A DNA stretch of 64,000 bases from JAAYED01 sp040772225 (GCA_040772225.1 JAXGYO010000002.1:434001-498000), one strand, 5' to 3'. Counted from the stretch's first letter, positions 17,066 to 26,246 are shown. Notes: generated by a model from the letters alone, not told the origin. Made by a program: numbers and translations.

Positions 17066-17887
17066 ATGGTTGAATACCGTATTCGGCGTGCTCTCGCCTC
17101 AATGGCAGATGCCCAGGCTATCGCCCGACTGGAAGCAGCGACTCTGGGCGACAGCGACTTGACCCCTGCTGAGATGTTGTCCGTGCTAAGGCTTCCCGGC
17201 CAGTTCGTGTATCTCGCATATGCAAAAGAGGACTGTGTCGGAATGCTGGCCACCTTCGACGCGCCTGCCCCGGGCGGCACCCGTTTGGAACTGGACATGC
17301 TGGGTGTCGTGCAGGACTGGCGAGGGCGAGGCGTCGCAAAGGAACTGGTCAAGCGTGCCATCGCAGAAGGTCGCGTGCGCGGCTGCACGCAAATGCGCGC
17401 CATTGTGGCCACAGACAATCTAGCCAGCCGTTGCGTCTTTGAGCACTGTGGTCTAAAGGTCCACGGAAAGCCCCGCCATCTCTTGACGCGCGCCCTTGCG
17501 GGATTCAGCAGGACATCCTATCTGCCCCCCGGGTGGTCCCTGGACGTCATCGGTGACCTGGCCCGCTCGGCGCCATCCATGGACGAGTCGTGGGAACTAC
17601 AGGGGCATCGAGGGCTATTGGTGCGCGACGCCCGCCGGAATCTCGTTGCAGCAGTCGCGTTGCTGCGTGTGCAGACGATGGCCTATTCTGGCTATTGGAT
17701 TGAAAAGATCACGGCCGTGGACGGCACCGCGGCAGGAGTCGTTCTTGCCGCCGCTGCTGAAGACGCCAAAGAGGCCAGGCTCGATGAGGTGGGCGTGCTA
17801 CTGGGTGTTGACGATCCCCTGGCGCACGTCGCCCAGACGACTGGCTATGAGTCGGCCGGTACGTACTATTGTCTACTCTCCGGGTAA
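17066..17887 (+). CDS. GNAT-family N-acetyltransferase
   Basis: The 273-residue product has an N-terminal GNAT domain with acetyl-CoA-binding motif A at QDWRGRGVAKELV and a typical motif B (NLASRCVFEHCGLKVHG). The second half is longer than in single-domain GNATs and could be a degenerate second GNAT fold or a substrate-binding extension. The ATG at 17066 follows the -10 box by eight bases and lacks a Shine-Dalgarno sequence, so the message is probably leaderless. A longer frame from a GTG at 17021 would begin upstream of the promoter. The membrane-protein gene follows after four bases. The substrate is unknown. Confidence 0.85.
   Translation: MVEYRIRRALASMADAQAIARLEAATLGDSDLTPAEMLSVLRLPGQFVYLAYAKEDCVGMLATFDAPAPGGTRLELDMLGVVQDWRGRGVAKELVKRAIAEGRVRGCTQMRAIVATDNLASRCVFEHCGLKVHGKPRHLLTRALAGFSRTSYLPPGWSLDVIGDLARSAPSMDESWELQGHRGLLVRDARRNLVAAVALLRVQTMAYSGYWIEKITAVDGTAAGVVLAAAAEDAKEARLDEVGVLLGVDDPLAHVAQTTGYESAGTYYCLLSG
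17072..17084 (+). promoter_or_regulatory. Palindrome GAATAC-C-GTATTC at the start of the GNAT gene
   Basis: A perfect 6+1+6 inverted repeat lies within the first codons and immediately after the predicted transcription start. Its 11-base core AATACCGTATT is also found at 55802-55812 in the promoter of the DUF2089-GNAT operon, suggesting a shared operator. Confidence 0.4.
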
Positions 17888-17891
17888 CGGG

Positions 17892-18578
17892 ATGAAGAAA
17901 CGCGAACTCCTGCCGTTGGTTCTTGGCGCATCGCTGCTGATTCTGGCTGCGATCTGGCTCACGTCGTCGGGCGTGCTGGACAGGCTCGGAGACTGGCAAG
18001 CGCTGAACATACTACTGAGCAAGATCGGGAATTGGAGCCTGCTGTTCTTGCTGGCTGCACAGGCCGTGCAGGTTCTCATCCCGATCATCCCGAGCCAGCT
18101 ACTGGGCATGGCCTCGGGCTTTCTCTATGGGGTCTTTTGGGGCACGGTGTTGTCAGGAGCTGGAGTGGCTATTGGATCGCTCGTTGCTACCAGCCTCGCC
18201 AGGCATTACGGAAGACCTTATGTCGAACGGCACGCTACCCCTGAGACCATCGACAGGATCGATGCGGTATCCCGACGCTTTGGCTCCTGGGGGTTCTTTT
18301 TTGTTGCTTTGATACCGTTTCTGCCGACCGACATCGGCTGTTTCGTCGCTGGCCTCACATCTCTGCGGACCCGCTCGGTGATCCTTCCCATTATGCTGGG
18401 GCGGTTGCCGGGCGTTCTGGCCCTGAACTACCTGGGCGCAACGTCGAAAGAGATCAGCCTGGAGACCATGGTCATCATCACCACCTTTACGCTGGTGGTC
18501 GCCGGGATACTCTGGGTCTTTCGCCAGCCTCTGGAAGCCATGGGGCACAGGCTTCTCAACAAACTGGGAATCCACTAG
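17892..18578 (+). CDS. TVP38/TMEM64 (VTT/DedA-like) family membrane protein
   Basis: The 228-residue product is an integral membrane protein with several hydrophobic segments. It contains the VTT signature: a re-entrant-like region IIPSQLLGMASGFLYGVFWGT and the later GRLPGVLALNYLGA. Family members scramble or transport lipids or small solutes across the membrane. The start ATG was chosen because GGG and the upstream stop lie immediately before it and the first helix follows at once; the longer open frame overlaps the GNAT gene. It is cotranscribed with the GNAT gene. Its last four bases overlap the convergent mrfB gene. Confidence 0.88.
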   Translation: MKKRELLPLVLGASLLILAAIWLTSSGVLDRLGDWQALNILLSKIGNWSLLFLLAAQAVQVLIPIIPSQLLGMASGFLYGVFWGTVLSGAGVAIGSLVATSLARHYGRPYVERHATPETIDRIDAVSRRFGSWGFFFVALIPFLPTDIGCFVAGLTSLRTRSVILPIMLGRLPGVLALNYLGATSKEISLETMVIITTFTLVVAGILWVFRQPLEAMGHRLLNKLGIH

Positions 18579-19843
18579 CTCGGGCGGGTGCCCTGCCCTT
18601 GAGCGCAACGCCTCTTGCGCGCGTTCTCTTCACGTAACTGGATCCGTGCCAGCCGCCTGGCCAGGTCACGGAGCGCCTGCTGTGGGTGGGGGTGCTCGAT
18701 AGCGCCCGTCGCGACTCCCTGCAGTGCGCGTTTCACCAACTGCTCGGCCTCGCCGTAGGCGTGGAGCCGGTGCTCATAGTACTTGGCCAGCTCAACATAC
18801 GGATACAGCAACCCGTCCTCGAGCGCCTCCAGCCAGAGTGCCGTAGCCTGCGCAAAACACCGTTGGCGCTTCAAGAGATCCGCCAGCCTTTGGCGAGCCT
18901 CACGCCGCACAAGAGCATCGCCAGAGATGATACCATCCCGGTAAGCATCCGCCGCCAGCGCGACTGACGCATCAGCTTCGCGAAGGCGCCCGACCGCCAC
19001 AGGATCAGCATAGGCAGCCTGCTTCCCTACTTGCGCCCGCGCGAATATGTCTCCCAGTTCGCTGACGAGGCTCACCATGCTCAGCACGTCATAGCGGTTG
19101 TGATAAAAGACGCGAGCGATCTCATCGGCGGCACCGCTCAGCAGGTAGGCCTTGTAGATCTCCGGAATGAGGTATCCAGGAATATCGTCCTCGCCACGTT
19201 CCACATTCAGAACGTTCGTCTCCAGCGACCCCAGTGCGCAGGAGGGCAGCGACCGCCTCCAGAGCCTGCGGGCTGCAATCAGGAGATCGAGGTGCCCAAG
19301 GAGCTGCAAAGGCGAACGAGCATACCCGTTGAGGATATAGCGCGTCTCGAGCAGCGGAAGATCAAAGCTGCGCCCGTTAAAGGTCACCAGCCCTGAAGCC
19401 AGCGCGGCCTGCTCTTCGACCAGTCTGAGCAAAAGGGGCTCGTCGCCATAATCCGGGGCCAGGTATTGGCGGAGGATCAACTCATCGTCCACCACGCGGC
19501 CGGTGCCGACCATGAAACAGAACGTGCCCGGTCCCCTGCCCAGGCCTGTCGTTTCAGTGTCCAGGAACAGAGCGTTGGCAAGGTCGAACATGGCCTGTGA
19601 CAAGAACAGCACAGAGGGCCACTGTGCGACATTCACTTGACACAGCTCACGCACGACACGCGCGCCATGCCGGTGGTCGAGCCGGAAACGCGCCTCGCCC
19701 ACAAACACGCGACCGGAACGCGTCGTGACCCAATAACCAGGGACCAGCGCCTCTATCGGCGCTGCGACATCCGCTGCCCGAACGGCAGGCTCGTCTTGCT
19801 TTCCGCCACCCAGAACGCGTTCGATGCGGCCCTGCAAATCCAC
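18575..19843 (-). CDS. mrfB: MrfB/YprB-type 3'-5' exonuclease
   Basis: The 422-residue product carries a ribonuclease-H-like exonuclease domain with the DEDD residues visible: D95 and E97 in FLDTETTG, N156 and D161 in FNGRSFD, and H248 and D252 in YHNRYDVLSM. A helical TPR-like C-terminal region (ALVRREARQRLADLL through YVELAKYYEHR) follows. In Bacillus subtilis MrfB (YprB) is a metal-dependent exonuclease working with the helicase MrfA in excision of mitomycin C adducts, and the two genes are neighbours there as here. The GTG start has AGGA upstream. The mrfA stop codon lies 84 bases away on the same strand. Confidence 0.88.
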   Translation of the reverse strand: MDLQGRIERVLGGGKQDEPAVRAADVAAPIEALVPGYWVTTRSGRVFVGEARFRLDHRHGARVVRELCQVNVAQWPSVLFLSQAMFDLANALFLDTETTGLGRGPGTFCFMVGTGRVVDDELILRQYLAPDYGDEPLLLRLVEEQAALASGLVTFNGRSFDLPLLETRYILNGYARSPLQLLGHLDLLIAARRLWRRSLPSCALGSLETNVLNVERGEDDIPGYLIPEIYKAYLLSGAADEIARVFYHNRYDVLSMVSLVSELGDIFARAQVGKQAAYADPVAVGRLREADASVALAADAYRDGIISGDALVRREARQRLADLLKRQRCFAQATALWLEALEDGLLYPYVELAKYYEHRLHAYGEAEQLVKRALQGVATGAIEHPHPQQALRDLARRLARIQLREENARKRRCAQGQGTRPS

Positions 19844-19927
19844 TGGTCCTCCGAATCAGAATCGATAAATCGGGACGAGGTAGACGTTGCCGGCTCTAAA
19901 CACTACCATCGTCAACAGGCCCCAACG

Positions 19928-22477
19928 TCATGTTCCCTGCCGCATCCTGTCTAGCAGAGAGATAACCCGCTGCTTGCGTTCGGGCTGCGGCGAAATGGCG
20001 GGCCCGATGCACGAGGGGCAACCGGCCTCACAATCGCACCGAAGGACACGCTCCCGCGCAGCATCCAGCAGCGCATAGGTGAGCGGGGGCAAAGCTTCCG
20101 CAATGCCGGACCCCCCCGGCGCACGATCATAGATGAACAACAAGGCATCGCCTGCTCCCTGGCGCCCCTGCTCGACATGCGTGCCAATATCGCCGGGATC
20201 GCACAACACCCAAAGTGGAATCAGGTAACGCAACACATAGGCAAGATCCGTGAGTGTGCCGGCTATTGCCACCTGCTGCTCAGCCCTGTGGTGGCACGCG
20301 CTGCACAGTGTGACCAGGTTATCCAGCCGGTTCGCTAATAGATAAGCGTCGTTCTCGCCCGGCACCCAGCCAAAGGTCTGAAAAGGCACAATGTGGTGAA
20401 CATCGTGTGATCGGCCAGGCAGTTCGGCGGCGCCGCAGTGCCGGCAGCGATACTCATCTCGAGCCAAAGCCAGTGCGCGCTGCTGCTGCCAGTTGGGGCC
20501 TCGTCCACCCGGCTGATCACCCGCCCAAAGCCCCTCGAGATCCAGGCTTTCGACGAGCTCGCGACCGACGCCAAGCCAGCATGCGTCGGTAAAGGACTCC
20601 TGTTCCGGCATGTCCAGACGCTCCCTGGACAGAACTTGATGGGTGTCCACATGCTCTCGCCGGTACGATGTCACGCGGCTGACTACGCGGATGCTGCCAA
20701 AGCATGTGGCAAGCGCCCCGTCCTGCTCCTCGCTCACGGTGTGCTCGATTGTGATCTCTGTTCGCTCCGAAGCAACGGTAATATATGGCAATGTCACCGG
20801 TTCAACCTGCGCCACCCCGGCCTCCAGATCGAGCGAGCGCACCAGATACTGCGTTCCCTCATGCAGATAGATCGCACTGGGGTGCACCCAGCGCGGCGCA
20901 TCGCCGGCTTCCACCTGCCCGATCACCACGCCACGATCGCCATTCTGCGCCGCCGCGATGATCTCGACCCGCGACGAATCGGCCGTTCGCAACGAGAGCT
21001 CTCCCGCCGGGAACGTGCCCGCCGACCAGTGCCAGCGCCCGCCGCTTGGCCTGGCTTCCCCTTGAGAAACCAGAGCTTGCAGGATCGGCTCGTCGAGGGG
21101 GTGCTCAGATACCTCTCCGGCCTGCAATGGCAGCTCATATAGCGCACACCGCAACTGTCCCACACGGACATGCAGGTTATGGGTGTTGACGCGCGCCGCC
21201 TCGGGAGCGGCTCCCAGCAGCAGATGCTGATGCGCCAGCAGATACTGATCGAGCGGCGAGGCGTCTGCAACCAGTATGGAGATGCCCCCGGCTGCGCCGC
21301 GGCCAACGCGCCCAATACGCTGCCAGAAGCTCGAGGTGCTGCCAGGATAGCCAACCAGTACGCAAGCCGAGAGCCCACCGATGTCGATCCCCAGCTCCAG
21401 CGCGCTGGTTGCGATGACACACTGCACGCGGCCATCTCTCAAGCCCGCCTCAATTGCTCGCCGTTCCTCCCCCCGGTAACCTGCTCTGTACCCCCTGATC
21501 ATGTCCGGAGCAACGCCCAATCGCTCTGCATCCTGGCGCAAGGCCATGACGAGTTGTTCCACAGCCAGGCGGGACCGGCAGAAACAGACCGTCTGCAGCC
21601 CGTGCGCGATCAAGTGACGAACGAGAAGCCGTGCATCTTCGGCTGGCGCCCGCCGGATGCCAAGGGCTTTGTTGGTGATCGGGGGGTTATACAGCACAAT
21701 CGTGCGGTCAGGCTCCAAAGCTCCGCTGTGATTCACGAGAACGACAGAGTCACCCAGGAGCGCGCCCGCCAGCTCACCGGGATTGGACACTGTCGCCGAC
21801 GTACAGATGAAACGGGGATCACTGCCATAGAACCGGCACAGACGTCGCAATCTCCAGATCACGCCCGCTACCTGACTGCCAAAGACGCCCCGGTAGGTGT
21901 GCATCTCATCCATCACAACATAGGCAAGATCCCCGATCAACTCGCGCCAGCGCGTATGATTGGGGAGAATGCCCGCGTGGAGCATATCGGGGTTGGTGAC
22001 GAGGATGCGCGCCCTGTTCCTGGCTGCCGCCCGCGCGGCAGGCCCCGTGTCTCCGTCGTATGCCGCCACCAAACCGCGGTCCAGCCCGAGGCTCTCTAGA
22101 TCATCGCCTATGCGCTGCAGCTGATCGTGTGCCAGTGCCTTGGTCGGGAAGAGTAGCAATGAGGTCTGTCCGCTCTCTATCAGCTTCTCCAGTACGGGAA
22201 GAAGGTAACAGAGCGTCTTTCCTGAAGCGGTGGGGCTCACGACCACCGTGTGTTCTCCGTCGAGCGCATGCCGGATCGCCTCAGCCTGGTGCGCATACAG
22301 ACCCACGATGCCGCGCCCTGTAAGCATGTCATGCAGCGCAGGCGCGAGAATCCCAGGTACGGGCTCCATAGTAGCCGGCCGTGCGTGCTGTTCGCTCCAG
22401 CCAACGATCTGCGGCGCCAGATCGGGGTTCCCTTTCAGGGCAGTTCGCGCAGACAGCAGTCGCTCTTGCAGCGTCAT
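19928..22477 (-). CDS. mrfA: MrfA/YprA-type DEXH helicase with an embedded HNH motif
   Basis: The 849-residue protein is a superfamily 2 helicase: VVSPTASGKTLCYLLPVL (motif I), VVMDEMHTY (motif II), TSATVSNP (motif III), and QRIGRVGRG (motif VI). It ends in a DUF1998 zinc region with cysteines 814, 816, 820 and 823 (CDCEAGCPSC). MrfA in B. subtilis is a 3'-5' helicase acting with MrfB in a UvrABC-independent repair of mitomycin C damage. Residues about 677-735 hold an HNH-type sequence (CRHCG, HDVHHIVPF, NLVTLCSACHH) with both zinc pairs, within the region between helicase core and DUF1998 cysteines. The start overlaps the ligA stop as ATGA, so the two genes are coupled. Confidence 0.9.
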   Translation of the reverse strand: MTLQERLLSARTALKGNPDLAPQIVGWSEQHARPATMEPVPGILAPALHDMLTGRGIVGLYAHQAEAIRHALDGEHTVVVSPTASGKTLCYLLPVLEKLIESGQTSLLLFPTKALAHDQLQRIGDDLESLGLDRGLVAAYDGDTGPAARAAARNRARILVTNPDMLHAGILPNHTRWRELIGDLAYVVMDEMHTYRGVFGSQVAGVIWRLRRLCRFYGSDPRFICTSATVSNPGELAGALLGDSVVLVNHSGALEPDRTIVLYNPPITNKALGIRRAPAEDARLLVRHLIAHGLQTVCFCRSRLAVEQLVMALRQDAERLGVAPDMIRGYRAGYRGEERRAIEAGLRDGRVQCVIATSALELGIDIGGLSACVLVGYPGSTSSFWQRIGRVGRGAAGGISILVADASPLDQYLLAHQHLLLGAAPEAARVNTHNLHVRVGQLRCALYELPLQAGEVSEHPLDEPILQALVSQGEARPSGGRWHWSAGTFPAGELSLRTADSSRVEIIAAAQNGDRGVVIGQVEAGDAPRWVHPSAIYLHEGTQYLVRSLDLEAGVAQVEPVTLPYITVASERTEITIEHTVSEEQDGALATCFGSIRVVSRVTSYRREHVDTHQVLSRERLDMPEQESFTDACWLGVGRELVESLDLEGLWAGDQPGGRGPNWQQQRALALARDEYRCRHCGAAELPGRSHDVHHIVPFQTFGWVPGENDAYLLANRLDNLVTLCSACHHRAEQQVAIAGTLTDLAYVLRYLIPLWVLCDPGDIGTHVEQGRQGAGDALLFIYDRAPGGSGIAEALPPLTYALLDAARERVLRCDCEAGCPSCIGPAISPQPERKQRVISLLDRMRQGT

Positions 22478-24528
22478 CCCTCTGGCTCGCCTGCCTGTCC
22501 GGACAGCAGCGCACGCAGTCCATTCTCATCCAGCGTGGGAACGCCATACTTTGCTGCTTGTTGCACCTTGCTGGCACCGGGCGCGTCGCCCATCACCAGA
22601 TAGTCCGTCTTGCTCGACACGCTGCCAACCACCCTGCCCCCTGCTGCAGTGATGAGCTCCGTGGCCTGTTGTCTGCTCAGACCGGGCAACGTTCCGGTGA
22701 TCACCAGGCTCAGCCCCTGGAGCGGCTGTTTCGCGGGCTCTTCAGACGGTGACGGTTCCTCCGCATGCATCTGCACTCCGCGCTGTCTGAGCCGTGCAAT
22801 CAACTCACGGTTGCCCGACCTTTCAAAGTACGCAACGATGTCTCTGGCGATGACCGGTCCAATGCCGTCGATCTCTGTCAGCTCTGCGATATCGGAGGCC
22901 ATCAGGTCGTCGATGGAAGGATAGTGGGCCGAAAGGATCTGAGCCACCTGCGTGCCGACGCCCCGGATGCCAAGCGCAGCGAGAACCCGCCAGAAAGGAC
23001 GCGAGCGCGACGCATCAAGCGCCTGCAACAGATTGTCGGCGCGTTTCTCGCCAAAGCCTTCCAGTGCGATCAGTGACTCTCGATCGATCGCATACAGATC
23101 AGCGACATCACGTACAAGGCCGTTCTCCACGAGCAACTCTGTGACGCGCACGCCCAGCCCCTCGATGTCCATGGTCCCCCGCGAGGCCCAGTGCTCGATA
23201 TGCCGGATGCGCTGGGCCGGGCATTGAGCATTCACGCAGTAGATCGCCACCTGGCCCTCTCGCCGCTCCACTGGCTGTCCACAGGACGGGCACACCTCTG
23301 GCAAGGGAACCACGCGCTCCTCGCCGGTTCGAACCGCCACCACAGGCTTGACAACCTGCGGGATCACATCGCCCGCGCGCTGCACAACAACCAGATCGCC
23401 CTCGCGAATATCCTTCTTCGCCAAATCATCAAAGTTATGTAACGTCGCCTGGCGAATCTCTACACCCCCCAACCGGACGGGCTCCAGTACGGCGTAGGGC
23501 GTTAGCACACCGGTACGACCAACATTCACGCGCACCTCGCGCAATCGCGTCGTCGCCTCACGGGAAGGGAACTTGAACGCCACGGCCCACCGCGGCGCAT
23601 TCCCCACAATGCCCAGGCGACGCTGGAGATTCAGGTCGTCTATCTTGACTACAACGCCGTCCGCCTCATAGTTCAGCGCGTCACGCCTGTCCATCCACTC
23701 GCGGCAGAAGCGTATCACAGCCTCCAGATCGTCCATCTTCTGGATGTCAGCATTGACCGCAAACCCGAGCCCGGCCAAATACTGCAGGGCATCCCACTGG
23801 CTATCTACCGTAACCCCGTCCGCATAGCCGATGCTGTAGACAAACAAGCGCAACGGCCGGGAAGCCGTGACCTGAGGATCCAGCTGCCGCACAGACCCGG
23901 CAGCGGCGTTGCGCGGATTGGCAAAGGGCTCCAGGCCCTCCGCATGGCGGCGCTCGTTCATTTGATCAAACAGGTCACGGGGCATATAGATCTCACCGCG
24001 CACCTCGATCCGCGGCGGAGCTGATAGCTGGGAAGAGGGATCCACAGGGATGCGCAAAGGTACGTTGCGAATCGTGCGAACGTTAGCCGTGATGTTCTCA
24101 CCAACACGACCATCCCCTCGCGTGGCTCCCCTTACCAGCAGTCCATTCTCATAGGTCAACGCCACCGCCAGCCCGTCTATCTTGGGCTCGGCCACAAAAC
24201 AAGGCTGGACATCCTCATCCAAGAGCCGCTCCGCGCGCCGATACCATGCGCGCACCTCGTCTTCGTCAAAGGCGTCCTCAAGGCTGGTCATTGGCACCGG
24301 GTGCACCACACGCTCGAACTCTGGGAGTGGCTCCGACCCCACGCGCTGGGTCGGCGAGTCCGGCGTGATCGCCTCGGGATAACGCGCCTCCAGCGTCTCG
24401 AGCTCACGCATCAAAGCATCGTACTCGGCGTCAGAGATCTCAGGAGCGTCGAGCGTATAGTATCGATAGCCATGGTGTGCGATCAGCGATCTCAGCTCTG
24501 CGATCCGCTGCATATCATCGTTGGACAT
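22474..24528 (-). CDS. ligA: NAD-dependent DNA ligase
   Basis: The 684-residue LigA seals nicks using NAD. Domains in order: Ia (DDMQRIAELRSLIAHHGYRYY), the adenylation domain with the nucleophile K116 in EPKIDG, an OB fold, a four-cysteine zinc finger (CPSCGQP ... CVNAQCP), helix-hairpin-helix repeats, and a C-terminal BRCT domain (LVITGTLPGLSRQQATELI). All catalytic parts are intact and the length is normal. The ATG at 24528 has CAGGAG upstream; a GTG nine codons earlier is less likely. It is translationally coupled to mrfA, which places ligation next to adduct repair. Confidence 0.97.
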   Translation of the reverse strand: MSNDDMQRIAELRSLIAHHGYRYYTLDAPEISDAEYDALMRELETLEARYPEAITPDSPTQRVGSEPLPEFERVVHPVPMTSLEDAFDEDEVRAWYRRAERLLDEDVQPCFVAEPKIDGLAVALTYENGLLVRGATRGDGRVGENITANVRTIRNVPLRIPVDPSSQLSAPPRIEVRGEIYMPRDLFDQMNERRHAEGLEPFANPRNAAAGSVRQLDPQVTASRPLRLFVYSIGYADGVTVDSQWDALQYLAGLGFAVNADIQKMDDLEAVIRFCREWMDRRDALNYEADGVVVKIDDLNLQRRLGIVGNAPRWAVAFKFPSREATTRLREVRVNVGRTGVLTPYAVLEPVRLGGVEIRQATLHNFDDLAKKDIREGDLVVVQRAGDVIPQVVKPVVAVRTGEERVVPLPEVCPSCGQPVERREGQVAIYCVNAQCPAQRIRHIEHWASRGTMDIEGLGVRVTELLVENGLVRDVADLYAIDRESLIALEGFGEKRADNLLQALDASRSRPFWRVLAALGIRGVGTQVAQILSAHYPSIDDLMASDIAELTEIDGIGPVIARDIVAYFERSGNRELIARLRQRGVQMHAEEPSPSEEPAKQPLQGLSLVITGTLPGLSRQQATELITAAGGRVVGSVSSKTDYLVMGDAPGASKVQQAAKYGVPTLDENGLRALLSGQAGEPEG

Positions 24529-24558
24529 CGTTCGCCATTTCTCCTGCTGGTGCACAAA

Positions 24559-24595
24559 GCGCCCGGATGCGCCAGAGGGGACGCATTCCGGGCGC
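24559..24595 (-). terminator. Possible terminator between the SH3 gene and ligA
   Basis: Arms at 24559-24571 and 24582-24595 pair with one bulge (GCGCCCGGATGCG / CGCATTCCGGGCGC). On the minus strand the hairpin is followed only by TTTG, so termination may be partial. Confidence 0.45.
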
Positions 24596-24634
24596 CAACA
24601 ATCATCTCAGATCGCGCCTGAAAGCCAGGGGCTG

Positions 24635-25240
24635 CTACTGCTGCTTGATCAAAAAGTCCTCAGCCGCCCAGCCCGAGGTGCCGACGTCATCGCGCAGCTG
24701 CCACCAGGTGTAGCCGCTGGCTTCGCTCGGGCCTCCAATGATCTCTACAATCTTGCCCTCTGCCAGCATCTTGACGACTGGATGCTCTGTCCCGGCGTCT
24801 GCGCGCATACGCAGACCGCTTCCATCGGTACAACAGACCTCTGCCGTGTCACCTATCGTCAGGGGTTCCCTTGGCGCGGCTTCCTCCGTCTCTCGAGCGG
24901 CCGCCTCAGTCGTTTCCTCCGTCTCTGCCTCCGCCTCCACTTCTCCAGCCACAGCGGTTGCGGGCGGAAGCGTGGGCAGCACCGTGGTCGCCGTCGGCGC
25001 AAATGCCTCCAGAGTAGCCTGCTCCGTTGGAGACTGTGTGGGCTGTCCGATGACACCTACCGGTCGCGTAGGTGTTGAAACCGCAGTGGCATCCTCCTCA
25101 GGCGGTGGCGAGAACAGTGCCCACCAGAGCCCAATCACCACAAATACAACCAGCGCAGGCACTGCCACATACATCCACCTGGGCCACGCTTCCTGCACGG
25201 AGCGCGTGCCCCCGGTACGACTGCTGTTTTTCCCGGGCAT
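24635..25240 (-). CDS. Membrane-anchored bacterial SH3-domain protein
   Basis: The 201-residue product has a short charged N terminus, one transmembrane helix (WMYVAVPALVVFVVIGLWWALF, about residues 22-43), a low-complexity Thr/Glu/Ala-rich linker and a C-terminal SH3b domain (GSGLRMRADAGTEHPVVKML ... YTWWQLRDDVGTSGWAAEDFL). SH3b domains usually bind cell-wall peptides, so an outward-facing wall-binding or sensor role is likely. The start has AGGAGGAGGGG upstream and a strong promoter. It lies upstream of ligA with a hairpin in between, so a functional link to DNA repair is uncertain. Confidence 0.8.
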   Translation of the reverse strand: MPGKNSSRTGGTRSVQEAWPRWMYVAVPALVVFVVIGLWWALFSPPPEEDATAVSTPTRPVGVIGQPTQSPTEQATLEAFAPTATTVLPTLPPATAVAGEVEAEAETEETTEAAARETEEAAPREPLTIGDTAEVCCTDGSGLRMRADAGTEHPVVKMLAEGKIVEIIGGPSEASGYTWWQLRDDVGTSGWAAEDFLIKQQ

Positions 25241-25281
25241 GGACCCCTCCTCCTTTGTTGCGGACTGCTCGATCGCCCATG

Positions 25282-25309
25282 ATTATAGATGCGAATGAAT
25301 GCCTGTCAA
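25282..25309 (-). promoter_or_regulatory. Promoter of the SH3 gene (possibly reading into ligA-mrfA)
   Basis: On the minus strand TTGACA (25309-25304), a 16-base spacer and TATAAT (25287-25282), both boxes perfect. No GAAC-N4-GTTC element is present here, unlike the next promoter upstream. Confidence 0.8.
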
Positions 25310-25400
25310 CGCCAAACGTCTGCCCGTTGGCCCGTTCTGCCCGGAATTACAGGAGACGAGCGTGCCAGCCCCCCGGACCGCGATGAGCCAGCACGCACGC

Positions 25401-26246
25401 CTATTGATCGCTCTGCGCCTCGACAAACCTGGGAAGCGCCCGGATGAATGCCGCCTGAGCATCACTCAGCGCCGGATACAGGGACAGGTCAGCGTGCATC
25501 TCCTCATGCTCCGTCAGCCAGCGCAAAACATCTTCGGCCTGAGCTGATTTCACATTCCGATGCTCGAGATAGCGCACAGCCCAGGCCACCAGATCCGCGC
25601 CCCAGGGAACACCATAGTCCATGCCGTTAGACTCTCGCACCTGTGCGGGCTCTGGTCGGCGTCCGTCCGTCGCGCCCTGGGCACCCCTGCCACTCGGCGT
25701 CGCTCTCGTTCGCGTTGTTGCGCGCTCTCTGCGATCATCGCGCTCATCGCTAACTGGTCCCCCTCCACTGCCCTGCCGGCGTCGGACGCGCACGTGTCCC
25801 TCATCGTCGATGTAGGGCTCATCGATAAACTCGTGCCTGCGGCGGTCATAGGAACACCAGATCGCCTCGAGCCAATAGAGATACCGGCCAACACCAAAGT
25901 GCACCGCAGCCCGTTTAAGCGCATCGGACACCGCGCTCTTCCAGGGGTCAGCCTGATCGCGGTCGGAAAGGACGTACTCGCCAACATCCTCCCGGGTGAC
26001 GCCCATCACGGTCAGGCTCGACTTGACCACCAGGCGGTCGCCCTGCACCCCCAGTGGCTCCCAATGAAAGGACCATTCACCGCCCGCCGCCTGGTCCAAC
26101 CTCTCGGAGACCACACGCGGATCCACATAGGCCACCGCCAGCGCCTTGCCCGAATCGGACATCACCTGCGGCTTCCAGCGCACCTGATCTGCACGGAACG
26201 GCTCGGCGAGCTTGCTTAGAACATCGCGATCAAGTTTGTCACCCAT
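25401..26246 (-). CDS. Rad52/22-family single-strand annealing protein
   Basis: The 281-residue product has an N-terminal Rad52/22-type domain (about residues 8-160). Markers are LAEPFRADQVRWKPQVM, VDPRVVSERLDQAAGG, the SDRDQADPWKSAVSDALKRAAVHFGVGRYLY stretch shared by Rad52 and DdrA-like proteins, and YIDDEGHV. A basic, disordered linker follows and then a short C-terminal helical part. Such proteins coat single-stranded DNA and promote annealing in recombinational repair. The ATG at 26246 was chosen because AAGGAG precedes it. An SOS box lies within its promoter, implying damage induction. It is separate from the ligA-mrfAB run downstream but on the same strand. Confidence 0.88.
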   Translation of the reverse strand: MGDKLDRDVLSKLAEPFRADQVRWKPQVMSDSGKALAVAYVDPRVVSERLDQAAGGEWSFHWEPLGVQGDRLVVKSSLTVMGVTREDVGEYVLSDRDQADPWKSAVSDALKRAAVHFGVGRYLYWLEAIWCSYDRRRHEFIDEPYIDDEGHVRVRRRQGSGGGPVSDERDDRRERATTRTRATPSGRGAQGATDGRRPEPAQVRESNGMDYGVPWGADLVAWAVRYLEHRNVKSAQAEDVLRWLTEHEEMHADLSLYPALSDAQAAFIRALPRFVEAQSDQ

